Origin: Tannerella sp.
GTDB lineage: Bacteria; Bacteroidota; Bacteroidia; Bacteroidales; Tannerellaceae
Direction: 5' to 3'
Assembly (NCBI GenBank): GCA_031258835.1
Contig: JAIRMH010000349.1
Coordinates: 1 to 34,447 of the forward strand
DNA length: 34,447 bases
Position 1 is the stretch's first letter. Each line of letters begins with the position of its first letter. The translations under genes were made by a program, and so were the position numbers. A model generated the notes under the pieces. That model ran no database searches and was not told the origin of the DNA. It worked only from the letters and a program-made list of their open reading frames with translations. Below, in pieces: positions 16,224-26,084 of the stretch.

Positions 16224-17144
16224 ATGGAAAAAATTTATACCGGCGACCCTTCGGAGATTATCCAGTCATTTCCAAACTTCCATCTTGAAATGCACTGTTG
16301 TCGCTACTGGTGGATAAAAAACTGGGAACATAAAAAATTGTCATTCCCATTCTGGCGTATATATAATAATGTACAAAAAGGAGGTTTCATGGAATATAAA
16401 CAACAAATTTACGAAATGGAACCTGACACATTATACCTTATCGCCCCAAATACGGATTATTCATCAAGGCTTTACAACCATACCATACCGGAAGAAGGAT
16501 ATCGCCTTACCGGTGGACGAATTTCCGGAACGGACGGGAAACAACTCGACGAACTGCGGAAAAACGGCGCTGTCGAACATTTGTTCTTGCATTTCACGCT
16601 GGGATACCCATACGACAATGTTTCTCCCGGCATTTATCCGTTTCGTATGAATAAACATCTCGAAGACAAGATCATACGACTACGCCGTTATTTGACAAAA
16701 AATGTAGCGCAATTCAATTTCACCATCGTCCTCACCATACAATCGCTTATCTGCGAATTGCTTTTCCTTATGGGAGAAGAGAAATGGAAATATCCGATAA
16801 GAGATGTAAGAATCGCTAAAGTCATAAGTCATATAGAAAACAATATCGATAAAGATTTCACAAACGAATTGTTGGCAAACATGGCAAACATGGCGACAAA
16901 CGCCTTCTCGCGGCTGTTCAAAGAATATGTCGGCGAAACATTACAAAACTTCATTAAGAAAAAAAGAATTCAACAGGCCTGCCTTTTCCTCTTACATTCA
17001 AACCAAAGCATCGATGAGATTGCCGAGAAAACAGGATTTGCCAACCGGTACCATTTCACCCGGATATTCAGCCGGATCACCGGATATACTCCTGCAAAAT
17101 ACAAAAAAGAAGGCGTCTTTCTCGGTTTTCACCCTCGTTCATGA
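16224..17144 (+). CDS. AraC-family transcriptional regulator, probable fucose regulator
   Basis: The 306-residue protein has an N-terminal cupin-like sensing region (KGGFMEYKQQIYEMEPDTL, LYLIAPNTDY). The C-terminal AraC domain covers about residues 200-298. There the second helix-turn-helix shows SIDEIAEKTGFANRYHFTR, followed by ITGYTPAKYKK. The first helix-turn-helix region has the odd near-repeat NMANMA. AraC proteins normally bind direct repeats and activate when a sugar binds the N-terminal domain. The gene is divergent from fucI-fucP with 123 nt between the start codons, so it most likely controls that operon. The inducer (fucose or fuculose) is inferred from position only. Confidence 0.88.
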   Translation: MEKIYTGDPSEIIQSFPNFHLEMHCCRYWWIKNWEHKKLSFPFWRIYNNVQKGGFMEYKQQIYEMEPDTLYLIAPNTDYSSRLYNHTIPEEGYRLTGGRISGTDGKQLDELRKNGAVEHLFLHFTLGYPYDNVSPGIYPFRMNKHLEDKIIRLRRYLTKNVAQFNFTIVLTIQSLICELLFLMGEEKWKYPIRDVRIAKVISHIENNIDKDFTNELLANMANMATNAFSRLFKEYVGETLQNFIKKKRIQQACLFLLHSNQSIDEIAEKTGFANRYHFTRIFSRITGYTPAKYKKEGVFLGFHPRS

Positions 17145-17208
17145 TAATTCTCTTGCCGTCTTTTGAGACAACCCTCATACGATAAAGGCCGGTTGGGGAA
17201 AACATCTG

Positions 17209-17221
17209 TCGTTCCGAACGA
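17209..17221. promoter_or_regulatory. palindrome upstream of the acyl-CoA synthetase promoter
   Basis: TCGTTCCGAACGA is a perfect 6-bp inverted repeat around one central C. It lies 27 nt before the -33 box of the following gene. It lacks a T run, so it is not a typical terminator of the AraC-type gene. Confidence 0.35.
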
Positions 17222-17248
17222 TCTCAAATAAAAAACCGACAAACTTAT

Positions 17249-17278
17249 TTTGTATTCTTCCAATTTGCGTTATCTTTG
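17249..17278 (+). promoter_or_regulatory. promoter of the acyl-CoA synthetase gene
   Basis: TTTG (17249-17252), 18 nt, then TATCTTTG (17271-17278). The ATG follows 19 nt after the box, giving a very short leader of about 12 nt. Confidence 0.75.
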
Positions 17279-17297
17279 CGTAATTAAACTCAGATAA

Positions 17298-18968
17298 ATG
17301 GAAAAACGTTTTTTGGCGCTTATAGAGAAAAGCATTAAGGATCATTGGGATATGCCGGTATTCAGCGATCACGACGGAGACACGTTCCTTTACGGGGAGA
17401 TGGCGGCGGAGATCGAAAAACTTCATATATTATTTCACGAAGCAGGCATAAGGAAAGGTGATAAAATCGCGATTATAGGAAGAAATTCCGCACGGTGGGG
17501 AATCGGCTTCTTCGCTATTTTGACATATGGGGCGGTTGCCGTTCCCTTACTGCACGATTTCACAGCAGAAAATGTCCACAATCTTGTCAATCACTCCGAG
17601 TCGAAAATTCTGTTGGCAGCGCATCATAACCGGAAATCGTTAGATCCGGACAAAATACCCGGAATAAAAACGCTGATAAATCTTGAAGATTTGTCGGTGA
17701 TAAGCAGTGCGGACAATGTCAGGAACGTTTACGAAAATATCGAAACTATTTTCCGACAGAAATATCCAACCTTTTCACCCGACCATATTCAATATCACAA
17801 GGAGGAACCGGACGAACTCGCAATCATAAACTATACATCGGGAACTACCGGGTTCTCTAAAGGCGTGATGCTCCCCTATCGCAGCCTGTGGAGCAACACC
17901 CAATATGCATTCGATAAACTTCCGTTCATAAAAGACGGGGATAACTTTGTCTGCATGCTTCCCATGGCGCACATGTACGGATTGGCGTTCGAGGTGATGA
18001 ACGGTGTCAACAAAGGTTGCCACATACACTTCCTGCCGCGTATACCATCACCCAAAATCGTTATGGAAACATTTAATAAAATACGCCCGGCACTGATTAT
18101 CGCCGTTCCTATAATCATTGAAAAAATTATACGTAGCCGCATATTTCCTGTACTGAAAAAACCAACAATCAAATTTTTATATTCGCTATCAGGCGTTAAG
18201 CAGCTCATTAAAAAGAAAATATCCAAACAACTGAACGCCGCTTTCGGAAATGATTTTGCCGAAATAGTAATAGGAGGAGCAGCGATAAACAAAGAAGTGG
18301 AAACATTTTTGAAATCCATCGGATTCCGATATACCGTAGGATATGGGATGACGGAATGTGGCCCCCTGATCGCTTATGAACAATGGGATACATTTAAACA
18401 GGGATCTGTCGGACGGATCGTTGACCGGATGAAAGTTAAAATCGACTCGACGGATAGCGGTAAAGTCGGGGAAATATTAGTTCAGGGCATGAACACCATG
18501 CTTGGATATTATAAAAACCCCGAAGCCACAAAAGATGCGTTTACCGACGACGGCTGGATGCATACCGGCGATCTGGGCGTCGTCGACGACGACGGTTTTT
18601 TGTTTATCCGCGGCCGCAGCAAAACCATATTGTTAGGCGCTAACGGGCAAAATATATATCCCGAAGAAATAGAAAGCATCCTCAATAACATGCCTTACGT
18701 AAGCGAATCGCTTATTATTGCGCAGGAAGAAAAGGAAAGCCATAAACAACACCTTGTTGCGTTGATCTATCCGGCATGGGAACAGGCCAGGAATGACGGA
18801 CTGACAAAAGAACTGTTACAAAACGTAATGAACGCAAATATTTCAACGCTTAACCGACAGATACCTTATTACAGCAAAATATCTAAAGTCGAACTGCGCG
18901 AGCATGAATTTGAAAAGACGCCCAAACAAAGTATCCGCCGCTTCATATATCAAAACGACGGATACTAA
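17298..18968 (+). CDS. long-chain fatty acid-CoA ligase (AMP-binding family)
   Basis: This enzyme activates a carboxylic acid, most likely a long-chain fatty acid, to acyl-AMP and then acyl-CoA. The 556-residue protein has all the core motifs of the adenylate-forming superfamily: the P-loop YTSGTTGFSKGV (179-190), GYGMTECGP (348-356), MHTGDLG (421-427), RGRSKTI (438-444), QNIYPEEIE (451-459), and the C-terminal TPKQSIRR with the expected catalytic Lys. It lacks a signal peptide and is probably cytoplasmic or membrane-associated. It has its own promoter and no operon partner on its strand. The chain-length preference cannot be read from sequence. Confidence 0.88.
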   Translation: MEKRFLALIEKSIKDHWDMPVFSDHDGDTFLYGEMAAEIEKLHILFHEAGIRKGDKIAIIGRNSARWGIGFFAILTYGAVAVPLLHDFTAENVHNLVNHSESKILLAAHHNRKSLDPDKIPGIKTLINLEDLSVISSADNVRNVYENIETIFRQKYPTFSPDHIQYHKEEPDELAIINYTSGTTGFSKGVMLPYRSLWSNTQYAFDKLPFIKDGDNFVCMLPMAHMYGLAFEVMNGVNKGCHIHFLPRIPSPKIVMETFNKIRPALIIAVPIIIEKIIRSRIFPVLKKPTIKFLYSLSGVKQLIKKKISKQLNAAFGNDFAEIVIGGAAINKEVETFLKSIGFRYTVGYGMTECGPLIAYEQWDTFKQGSVGRIVDRMKVKIDSTDSGKVGEILVQGMNTMLGYYKNPEATKDAFTDDGWMHTGDLGVVDDDGFLFIRGRSKTILLGANGQNIYPEEIESILNNMPYVSESLIIAQEEKESHKQHLVALIYPAWEQARNDGLTKELLQNVMNANISTLNRQIPYYSKISKVELREHEFEKTPKQSIRRFIYQNDGY

Positions 18969-19073
18969 AAACCTTTTTGCACTTTGAGATTAAAATCTAA
19001 TCGCTTTCTCCGCAGAACCGGATTCGCTTTTCCGTAGAATGTGTACGAAGTACGATTTGCGTATTGCTTTCGT

Positions 19074-20309
19074 TTAATTCTTTAATAATTTGCTCACTTC
19101 GATTCCTGCCAGAAAAATAGAACCTAAACCATGAATATCATTAAAAGGCGCAGGACGATCGTAATAGAATTTAATATCATCGCCTATGCCTGTTCCTTCA
19201 CAGATGTTGGTAACGGCTCCTCCCTGAGTGATTTGCGTCAAAATTCCTCTCCAGCCTTTAAGGGCGATAGTTTGATAACGTGGCTCTATCCATCCGCTGT
19301 TTACGGCAAGCGCTACGGAATAGGTGAACATTGCCGTACAGGATGTTTCAAGGTACGAATCTTCCTTGTTCAGGATCTGATGCCACAGGCCCGTCTGACT
19401 TTGATACTGTGCGACGTTCAGTATCTGCCGTTTCAACAGTACGATTACTTCGGCGCGCCGAGGATGGTCGACGGGCAACAGCCGCAACAGGTCTGCCGTA
19501 GCCATCATCATCCATCCGTTGCAACGTCCCCAGAAAGTTCCACCGTTCGTCTTGATATCGTCGTAATAGCAATGCCACATCAAACCGACGCGTTCGTCGA
19601 AAAGATAATTGTTGAACAGGACGATCTGACGCACCGCTTCATCAAAATACTCCGTTTTGCCGGTCAGGGCGCCCATTCGCGCCAGAAAAGGGACGCTCAT
19701 GTAGAGATCGTCCGCCCAAACCGTATTCCGATGTGGGTGAGGACGCGCGAAAATGCCGTCCGACAAACGCACCTGTTTTTTCATTATGTGCTCTGCGGCG
19801 GCATCGATCCATGTTTTGTAAGCTGGCTTTTTGTCGGTCATGTAAAGTTCCAACAGGCTTGCTCCCATGGCGCCACAGTCATCGAGTTCGGTAATTTTAA
19901 CAGCCTGCGCCAGCGGGAACCCCCAATGATTTTTACCGTCATAAATGGATTTCAGGTATTCGTAATCCTTAAAGAAAAATTCAAAATTCTTCCTTGCAAA
20001 ATTTTTGTAACGGTCGATATCGGTTTCTTCGCCGAGGCGGTTGAAGCCGATATGTATTACGCCGTTCCAGTATTTCCAGTCGTTATAACCATTCTGCGGA
20101 ACTACGTTACGGTTGTAGCCGTGTTTTTGCAGATCGGCGATTAACGCGCCCGCCTCCCTGTCGTAGTAGAGATAGGTGGTGTTTTTGATGACATTGTCGG
20201 CCACTTTTTTGACCGTATTCAAAACGTCCTGTTTTGAAAGATTCTGTGCAAAGACAGTAGTAGACATCATCGTCAGGATAAAATAATAAAAGCACTTCAT
20301 CATTTGCAT
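19074..20309 (-). CDS. secreted unsaturated rhamnogalacturonyl/glucuronyl hydrolase, GH105
   Basis: GH105 enzymes remove the 4,5-unsaturated uronic acid that polysaccharide lyases leave at the non-reducing end. The 411-residue protein has a signal peptide (KCFYYFILTMMSTTVFA). The (alpha/alpha)6-barrel motifs are ELDDCGAMGA (141-150), VWADDLYMSVPF (197-208, with the catalytic-region Asp pair), FWGRCNGWMMMA, GLWHQILN, SYLETSCTAMF and ICEGTGIGDDIKFYYDRP. The start may be the Met at 20309, 20303 or 20300; the last gives the tidiest signal peptide. It begins 18 nt after susD and is the only catalytic gene of the PUL in the window. Possible substrates are lyase products of rhamnogalacturonan, ulvan or similar polyuronides. 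Confidence 0.88.
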   Translation of the reverse strand: MQMMKCFYYFILTMMSTTVFAQNLSKQDVLNTVKKVADNVIKNTTYLYYDREAGALIADLQKHGYNRNVVPQNGYNDWKYWNGVIHIGFNRLGEETDIDRYKNFARKNFEFFFKDYEYLKSIYDGKNHWGFPLAQAVKITELDDCGAMGASLLELYMTDKKPAYKTWIDAAAEHIMKKQVRLSDGIFARPHPHRNTVWADDLYMSVPFLARMGALTGKTEYFDEAVRQIVLFNNYLFDERVGLMWHCYYDDIKTNGGTFWGRCNGWMMMATADLLRLLPVDHPRRAEVIVLLKRQILNVAQYQSQTGLWHQILNKEDSYLETSCTAMFTYSVALAVNSGWIEPRYQTIALKGWRGILTQITQGGAVTNICEGTGIGDDIKFYYDRPAPFNDIHGLGSIFLAGIEVSKLLKN

Positions 20310-20327
20310 TTGTTTTTCGAAATATGT

Positions 20328-22355
20328 TTAATCGCCCGTCCGGTCTTCGTCGGCAACGGCATCCTGCCATGTATCCCATTTAGGGTCAGAGGGGTCGTAA
20401 CCGTCATAACCATAATTCTGAGCAAGAATGCCTTTGTTGTTGGCCGTAATTGCCGCATAAGGAATGGGCCAGTAGATGTTCTTTTTGTCCATCGTATAGT
20501 TAGGGTTGGGGTTTCCGGTAGCATCAATCTGTATAGGGCCTTTGTTATACATACTATAATGTACAATACGTTGATACCAGTAGCTTCCTCCTTCGGAATC
20601 GGTACCGCTCTGTTTGTCAAAGTCTGCCAGGCGATAGGTATTGCCCCATTCGTCGGGTTTGCCGCTACGGGCAAGGCATAGCGAGACGCGGGTCAGTTCC
20701 ACGTTGCGCCATTCTTCCCAATACAGTTCGCGGGCACGTTCGTTCATGATGTCGCCAATGGTGACGGTGCCGCCGTACAATTGGGAACATTTCGCCCGTT
20801 GCCGGAGTATATTCAAATCGTCCTTGATGGTCGGGTCGTTTTCATTCAGGTAATACTTGGCTTCGGCGCGAAGGAGGTATGCTTCGGCCAACCTGTAAAA
20901 ATACCAGTCGGCATTACCGCCGTTAGTAGCGCCGCGATTACCGTCGGAGCCGGTGATGTTAGCATCATTCACGGGATCGTCCAGATAGAACTTGTAGTGA
21001 GGAACGTCGTACCAACGGCGAATGGTGTCGCTGCACAGCAACTTCCCGTCGTCATCGAAGAGCGTGATATAATTTCCAAATTCCGTCGACGCCTTGTTAT
21101 TTACGCGGAGTGAATCCATACGTACCCAGTTGCCTACATCTGCATTATGGCGCAAGTCGGCATTATCCTCCTGTCCGTTGACGACCCACAAGTCGTGAGT
21201 AGACCAGTGCGTTGGGCGAAACGTGGCGATGCCGCGCCCCATCGCCCGCATATAGTCATATTTCGGATTATAGTCGGCGTGGTTACGTCGCAGGTTTAGC
21301 AGCGCCTGTTTGCCATCCTTCGTTTTCACCCTGCCGTCAAAGTAGAAAGGATACAGGATGCGCATTGTAAGCATTTTAACAAATGATTCCTGATCCGAAC
21401 CACGATTGGGCAGACCGAGTATGACCTCCCGATTGGCGGCAATAAGTTTGTTTTCGGCGCGGTGTAAGTCCCAGATCACATTACGGGTAACAGGCCACGT
21501 TTGCGGTTCTCCGCCATCATTGAAAGCGCCGAATGTATTTGTCATCAACGAATATCCCGACTGCTCTATCAATATATCGGTCTGCTCTTTGGCTTTACCA
21601 TATTCGCCGACTGCCAGATAGCACTTGGCGAGCAACATACGGCAGGCGCCTTTGTTTACCATACCTGTCAAATTCATATCTTTCTGTTCGGGCACCCACT
21701 GTACGGCAAATTCCATATCTTGGGTAATCATTTGCAGGATTGCGTCGCGCTCCGTACAGCGGTAGTTTTGCTTGGGTACGTCTATCAATTTGGTAACAAG
21801 CGGTACGTCGCCATACTGGAATATCAGCGCCATATAGCGGACAGCGCGGTGAAAGTAAGCTCTCCCCTTGTAGGCGTTTTTAATGGTTTCGTCCAGACCT
21901 TCAACGTTATCAACAAACTGTATAATCGTGTTTGCATACATAACGCCCTTGTAAGTCTCATCCCAGAAATACCACATGCTGTTTGTCCTGTCGAGGTTTT
22001 GCTGCGTTGAATTGTCGCTTGTCGGCGTAAGCATACTGGCGACATCGCAGAGCATGCTACGCTTGTCGGTTGCGGCGGCGACCATCATATCCGAAAAGAT
22101 ATATTCCGTTCCTATCGTGAGCATTTCGTTGTGGTCGGTTGCATAATAGAGTTTGAGGTGACGGTCGCATATCGCCAGAGCCGACATCAACCCCGATTCG
22201 GTACTGAACGTAGCGGTAGGTTCGTAGAACGATAGCGGGTCAGGCTTCAGGAACTCTTCCGAACAGCCGCTAAAAGTCATCATTGCAGCGCACAAGAGCG
22301 CTATTGGCCATGTTGTCGGCAATGCACGTTTTTTATTTCGATTTGTATGTTTCAT
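20328..22355 (-). CDS. SusD/RagB-family outer-membrane lipoprotein
   Basis: SusD-like proteins cap the SusC channel at the cell surface and hand glycans to it. The 675-residue protein has a lipoprotein signal (ALLCAAMMTFSGC, Cys31) followed by SEEFLKPDP. Typical SusD segments include NAYKGRAYFHRAVRYMALIFQYGDVPL in the N-terminal helical region. Near the C-terminus are YRLAEAYLLRAEAKYYLNE, IMNERARELYWEEWRNVELTR and WPIPYAAITANNKGILAQNYGY. It is longer than many SusD proteins, with much aromatic residue content that may serve ligand binding. It lies 21 nt after susC, the invariant pairing. The ligand cannot be deduced. Confidence 0.95.
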   Translation of the reverse strand: MKHTNRNKKRALPTTWPIALLCAAMMTFSGCSEEFLKPDPLSFYEPTATFSTESGLMSALAICDRHLKLYYATDHNEMLTIGTEYIFSDMMVAAATDKRSMLCDVASMLTPTSDNSTQQNLDRTNSMWYFWDETYKGVMYANTIIQFVDNVEGLDETIKNAYKGRAYFHRAVRYMALIFQYGDVPLVTKLIDVPKQNYRCTERDAILQMITQDMEFAVQWVPEQKDMNLTGMVNKGACRMLLAKCYLAVGEYGKAKEQTDILIEQSGYSLMTNTFGAFNDGGEPQTWPVTRNVIWDLHRAENKLIAANREVILGLPNRGSDQESFVKMLTMRILYPFYFDGRVKTKDGKQALLNLRRNHADYNPKYDYMRAMGRGIATFRPTHWSTHDLWVVNGQEDNADLRHNADVGNWVRMDSLRVNNKASTEFGNYITLFDDDGKLLCSDTIRRWYDVPHYKFYLDDPVNDANITGSDGNRGATNGGNADWYFYRLAEAYLLRAEAKYYLNENDPTIKDDLNILRQRAKCSQLYGGTVTIGDIMNERARELYWEEWRNVELTRVSLCLARSGKPDEWGNTYRLADFDKQSGTDSEGGSYWYQRIVHYSMYNKGPIQIDATGNPNPNYTMDKKNIYWPIPYAAITANNKGILAQNYGYDGYDPSDPKWDTWQDAVADEDRTGD

Positions 22356-22376
22356 ATCTGTTGTAATTAAAGTAAT

Positions 22377-25300
22377 TTAGAAAGTAATATTTAATCCAAG
22401 TGTGTAAACACGTGAAGCCCATCCTCCGGTTTCGGGGTCGCCGTATTCCCAGTCTTTCGCCCAGCTGGCCACGTTGCGAACGGAGCCGTAAAATTTGATG
22501 CGTTCCATATCCCATGTTGAATACCACTTCCGTGGAAGCATGTATCCTATTGAGATATTCTCGAAGCGGATAAAGGAACGGTCGTAAAGTTTTTGTGCTC
22601 CGGCGGCTCCGGTGGGGCCTTTCGCTTCAATACGTCCGTAATCGTTGGTCGGATTATCGACTGTCCAGTATTCTTTTCTGGGGAGGTTAGCCATAGCGTA
22701 GGCCATGCGTCCGCCGTCGTCGTCGTTGTTGAGGTAGTTTCCCGACAGACTTTTGTGCCCCATGTAGGAATAGATGTTGAAGGATATGCTAAGATTGTCC
22801 CATAATATAAACTCATTGCGTAGCGACCAGTGGACAGGCGGTGTTCCCTGTCCTAAAAATTCCTTATCCCTGTCGTTATATACGTGTGTAACGGTACCGT
22901 CGGCATTCGTCACGTCGTCGGCGGTGTAGTTATTGGCCACTTTAGGATCGCCCGGCAGTTGCCCGTACGTTTTCGCTTCTTCTATTTCGTCCGTCTGCCA
23001 GATTCCCGTAACGTGGTAGTTCCAGATAGAGCTAATAGGTTGTCCAATAAACCAGCCATTTGAGATGTCGTCCATTTCTTTCGTGCCGACGACATTTCCC
23101 TCCTCATCCAGTATGTCTTCGTTTTCGTAGTAGAGGTGCCTGATTTCGTTTTTATTGTACGAGAAACCGATGGTGGTATTCCATTCCAGAATGTCATTCT
23201 TGATATTAAGCGAATTTAAAGAGATTTCAAATCCGCGATTATCCACCTGTCCCAGATTGGTAGTGATGTTGGGGAATCCGGTAAAACTCGGCAGGCGCTG
23301 GTTCATGATCATATCGCGGGTACTCATGTTGTAATATTCTAAGGTACCCGTTATACGATCGTTGAGAAAGCCGAAGTCGAGTCCGAAGTTCCACGATGTG
23401 GTTTTTTCCCATTGCAAGTTTGGATTCGCCATGCGTTGAGCCATCAGGTAACGATACAGGTTGAGCGTCCCCGACGAGTTGATATATCCCTGCATCTTTC
23501 CCGCTCCTTCGTAAAGATTGGCAAGCGCGAGGTAGGGGTTGGCAAGCGACCTGTTGCCATTTTTTCCGTAAGAGATACGCAATTTGCCGGCGCTCATAAA
23601 CTGCTGCCGGTTGAAGAAGTTTTCATCGACGAACGACCACGCTACGGCTAACGAAGGAAATGTAGCGTAGGGATTGGACGTACCGAAAGCGGAATATCCA
23701 TCGCGACGAATGGAGGCCGTAAGCATGTAACGGTCATCATAAGAATAAAACACGCGCGCCAGCAAGGCGTCGGCTGTTTGGTGCGTATCTTCACTCGAAA
23801 AGACGCTGTTTTCTTTCGTGCCGTTTTTGGTATTGTGGAATCCCAGTGCGTCCGAAGGCAGGATTTTACGGGCTTCGATGCGATCTTGCCAGAACTGGCG
23901 TTCTTCCGCCTCCTGTACGAGGGTCAAATTGACGTGATGCTTTTGCGCGAAAGTGTAATCCCAGTTAATAGTGTTGTTGAGCGACCAGTCGAAACGTTTG
24001 GATTGTTCGCGATTGGCGCCTCTCGATGCAGGGTCGGATCCGGGCAGGTCGGCGGACATGAAATAGCGGTCATAGAACCACTGGAAGCGCGGCGAGGCAT
24101 TGAGCGAGTAGACGATGTTGAAGGGCAACGTTATTTTGGCGTTCAGGATAGTGTTGAGTACCGTGTACCCCTTTTCCAGTTCCAGGTATTGCTTTTGAAA
24201 ATCGTAGTTGTAACCTCTCTGACTGTAGTCGGAACTAAGGGGATACTGCAACGGATTGCCGTTTTCGTCGGCATAGTCGGCGTAAGGACTGTTGCGCAAC
24301 GACTGATCCATATCTATGTCGATATTGCCGTCCGAGCGATCCTGAAAGTTGACGTTAGCGCTGATATCGAGCCATTTGTTTACCTGGCCGTCCACTTTCA
24401 TATTGGCGCGTATCGCGCGGTAGTCATCACTCACGACGGCGCCTTCATTTTTCAGGTAGCCCATTGAGAGATAGTAGTTCATTTTGTCGTTGGCGCCGCT
24501 TACACTGGCGTTGTAGTCCTGATTAAAACCTGTGCGGAAAGTCTTCTCCGCCCAATCGACAGTGTTTCCGGCCAGGAAATTATCGAGCGTGTTACCCATG
24601 AAGCCAAGTCGTCTTGCCCAGATGATGAGGTCGGATTCGCCTTCCTGATTCGTGGTGTAAGCCCGCCACGCGTCGATGGAAACGTTCGTTGGAAGTTGAC
24701 CGGGGGCTGAGAAATAGCCGGGTTGCGCAGCATAAACGCCGCTTTGATAGGCTTCATAAGCGCCTGTTTCGGGATTCACGCCATAAGTATTTTTCAGATA
24801 CCAGTCCTGACGGTGCCGTATGTTTTCTTCCGGTGTGAACCGTTCCCGATAGGTGCTTCGTTGTGTCCAGCCGGCATTGGTGGTGATGTTTACAACCGGC
24901 TTACCCTGCTTACCTTTTTTGGTGGTAATGATAATGACGCCGCTTGCTGCTTTCGCTCCATAAACAGCCGCCGCCGAAGCATCTTTGAGGATGTCTATCT
25001 GGGCAATATCGTCGGGGTTGACTTCCGAAAGTTCGCCATAGAAAATCATCCCGTCAAGGATGAGCAGCGGGTTGTTGTGATTACCGTCGGTATACACCGA
25101 ACGCTGTCCGCGTATTTGCAAACTGCCGCCCCCTTTGGCCGAAGCCTCATATCCGACATTCAGACCCGCGGTTCCACGCAGAATATCCTGCACGGATTTC
25201 GGATTTTCGTTGGCAATCCTGTCCGGACGTACCTGAATGACGGATCCTGTGAGATCTTTTTTCCGCATTGTTCCGTAACCGACAACGACAACTTCGGCCA

Positions 25301-25847
25301 AATGTTCGACGCTTTCTTCCATCTGAATGATCAAATTCCGGTTATTCCCTACCATAATCGATTGAGTAACATATCCAATATAGGATATTTCGAGAACAGA
25401 GCCATTGGGAACGTCCATTTCGAAATTCCCATACTCATCGCTTGTCGTTCCGTTTGCAGTACCTTTCTGCTTGATAGAAGCTCCCGGCACAGGTTCGCCC
25501 AAAGCGTCGGCTATATGTCCGCTTATCCGTTTCGGTTCGACTGCAGGGTTCTTTTGAATGGGTTTCAGGAAGACTTTTTTATCCGTTATTTCAATTTCGA
25601 CTCTGTCGGTATCAATAATCTGCGTGAGAACGGAATAGAGTTCTTCGCCATCTACGCTAATACTGACCCATTCGTCGGGATTAATCACAGGACGGCTATA
25701 AGAAAACGATTTTCCTGTCTGTTTAGTGATAGCCTCCAATACTTTGCCGAGCTTTTCTTGCCGAAAGTCCAAAGTCACTTTCTGGGCATACGACATGCTC
25801 CCAATCGTTAACAGAAAGATGACTGATAGTAGAAACTTGTTTTTCAT
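22377..25847 (-). CDS. SusC/RagA-family TonB-dependent transporter with signalling (STN) domain
   Basis: This 1156-residue outer-membrane beta-barrel imports oligosaccharides using TonB energy. In order it has a signal peptide (MKNKFLLSVIFLLTIGSMSYA), an STN domain (about 23-98, VTLDFRQEKLGKVLEAI), and a carboxypeptidase-like regulatory domain (about 106-178, GEPVPGASIKQKGTANGTTSDEYGNFEM split over two strands). A probable TonB-box region (AEVVVVGYGTMRKKDLTGS) follows, then the plug (LLILDGMIFYGELSEVNPDD, IDILKDASAAAVYGAKAASG) and the barrel to the C-terminal Phe. The STN domain is the part that talks to a FecR-type anti-sigma factor in the periplasm, and the fecR and ECF sigma genes lie upstream, so this is probably a sensing transporter. 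It is separated by 236 nt from the propeller gene. Confidence 0.96.
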   Translation of the reverse strand: MKNKFLLSVIFLLTIGSMSYAQKVTLDFRQEKLGKVLEAITKQTGKSFSYSRPVINPDEWVSISVDGEELYSVLTQIIDTDRVEIEITDKKVFLKPIQKNPAVEPKRISGHIADALGEPVPGASIKQKGTANGTTSDEYGNFEMDVPNGSVLEISYIGYVTQSIMVGNNRNLIIQMEESVEHLAEVVVVGYGTMRKKDLTGSVIQVRPDRIANENPKSVQDILRGTAGLNVGYEASAKGGGSLQIRGQRSVYTDGNHNNPLLILDGMIFYGELSEVNPDDIAQIDILKDASAAAVYGAKAASGVIIITTKKGKQGKPVVNITTNAGWTQRSTYRERFTPEENIRHRQDWYLKNTYGVNPETGAYEAYQSGVYAAQPGYFSAPGQLPTNVSIDAWRAYTTNQEGESDLIIWARRLGFMGNTLDNFLAGNTVDWAEKTFRTGFNQDYNASVSGANDKMNYYLSMGYLKNEGAVVSDDYRAIRANMKVDGQVNKWLDISANVNFQDRSDGNIDIDMDQSLRNSPYADYADENGNPLQYPLSSDYSQRGYNYDFQKQYLELEKGYTVLNTILNAKITLPFNIVYSLNASPRFQWFYDRYFMSADLPGSDPASRGANREQSKRFDWSLNNTINWDYTFAQKHHVNLTLVQEAEERQFWQDRIEARKILPSDALGFHNTKNGTKENSVFSSEDTHQTADALLARVFYSYDDRYMLTASIRRDGYSAFGTSNPYATFPSLAVAWSFVDENFFNRQQFMSAGKLRISYGKNGNRSLANPYLALANLYEGAGKMQGYINSSGTLNLYRYLMAQRMANPNLQWEKTTSWNFGLDFGFLNDRITGTLEYYNMSTRDMIMNQRLPSFTGFPNITTNLGQVDNRGFEISLNSLNIKNDILEWNTTIGFSYNKNEIRHLYYENEDILDEEGNVVGTKEMDDISNGWFIGQPISSIWNYHVTGIWQTDEIEEAKTYGQLPGDPKVANNYTADDVTNADGTVTHVYNDRDKEFLGQGTPPVHWSLRNEFILWDNLSISFNIYSYMGHKSLSGNYLNNDDDGGRMAYAMANLPRKEYWTVDNPTNDYGRIEAKGPTGAAGAQKLYDRSFIRFENISIGYMLPRKWYSTWDMERIKFYGSVRNVASWAKDWEYGDPETGGWASRVYTLGLNITF

Positions 25848-25966
25848 AGTTATTTGTCATTATAGATGAATAAATTTACCTTTATTCAATTGACACAACA
25901 GAAAGAAAAACGGGTGACAAGAAATTCCTTTTTTTTACCTGCCTGCCTTTTTTTCTTATAAAGAAA

Positions 25967-25974
25967 CAAATATA
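25967..25974 (-). promoter_or_regulatory. candidate promoter -7 box upstream of susC
   Basis: TATATTTG on the minus strand matches TAnnTTTG, about 120 nt before the susC ATG. There is no TTTG at -33; GAAAC lies about 22-26 nt upstream. It could be housekeeping or ECF-dependent. Confidence 0.4.
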
Positions 25975-26027
25975 ACAGACTGATACTCTTTTAGTTTCAT
26001 ATCTCGCAGTGCACCGATCCACCTCTG

Positions 26028-26084
26028 TTATTTTTTCAGTTCCACCAGGATTTCAGGACAAGACACCTCTAACAATATCGGTTT
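26028..26084 (-). pseudogene. remnant of a fecR 3' end upstream of susC
   Basis: Read on the minus strand up to a TAA at 26030-26028, this stretch encodes PILLEVSCPEILVELKK. The intact fecR at 27481 ends PIVFTVKDNKHILVELKK. The last seven codons give identical residues (ILVELKK) and the stop region is nearly identical in DNA (ATTTTTTCAGTTCCAC on the plus strand in both). The remnant begins in the last codons of the propeller gene and overlaps its stop. It has no start and cannot be a gene by itself. Confidence 0.7.

Noticed and set aside
19131-20144. Long plus-strand open frame (337 codons) opposite GH105
   Set aside because: It is entirely antisense to the clear GH105 gene, has no family-like motifs, and reflects codon bias of the real gene.
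24723-25811. Plus-strand frame of 362 codons opposite susC
   Set aside because: It is antisense to well-conserved STN, regulatory and plug domains, and its translation has no recognisable features.
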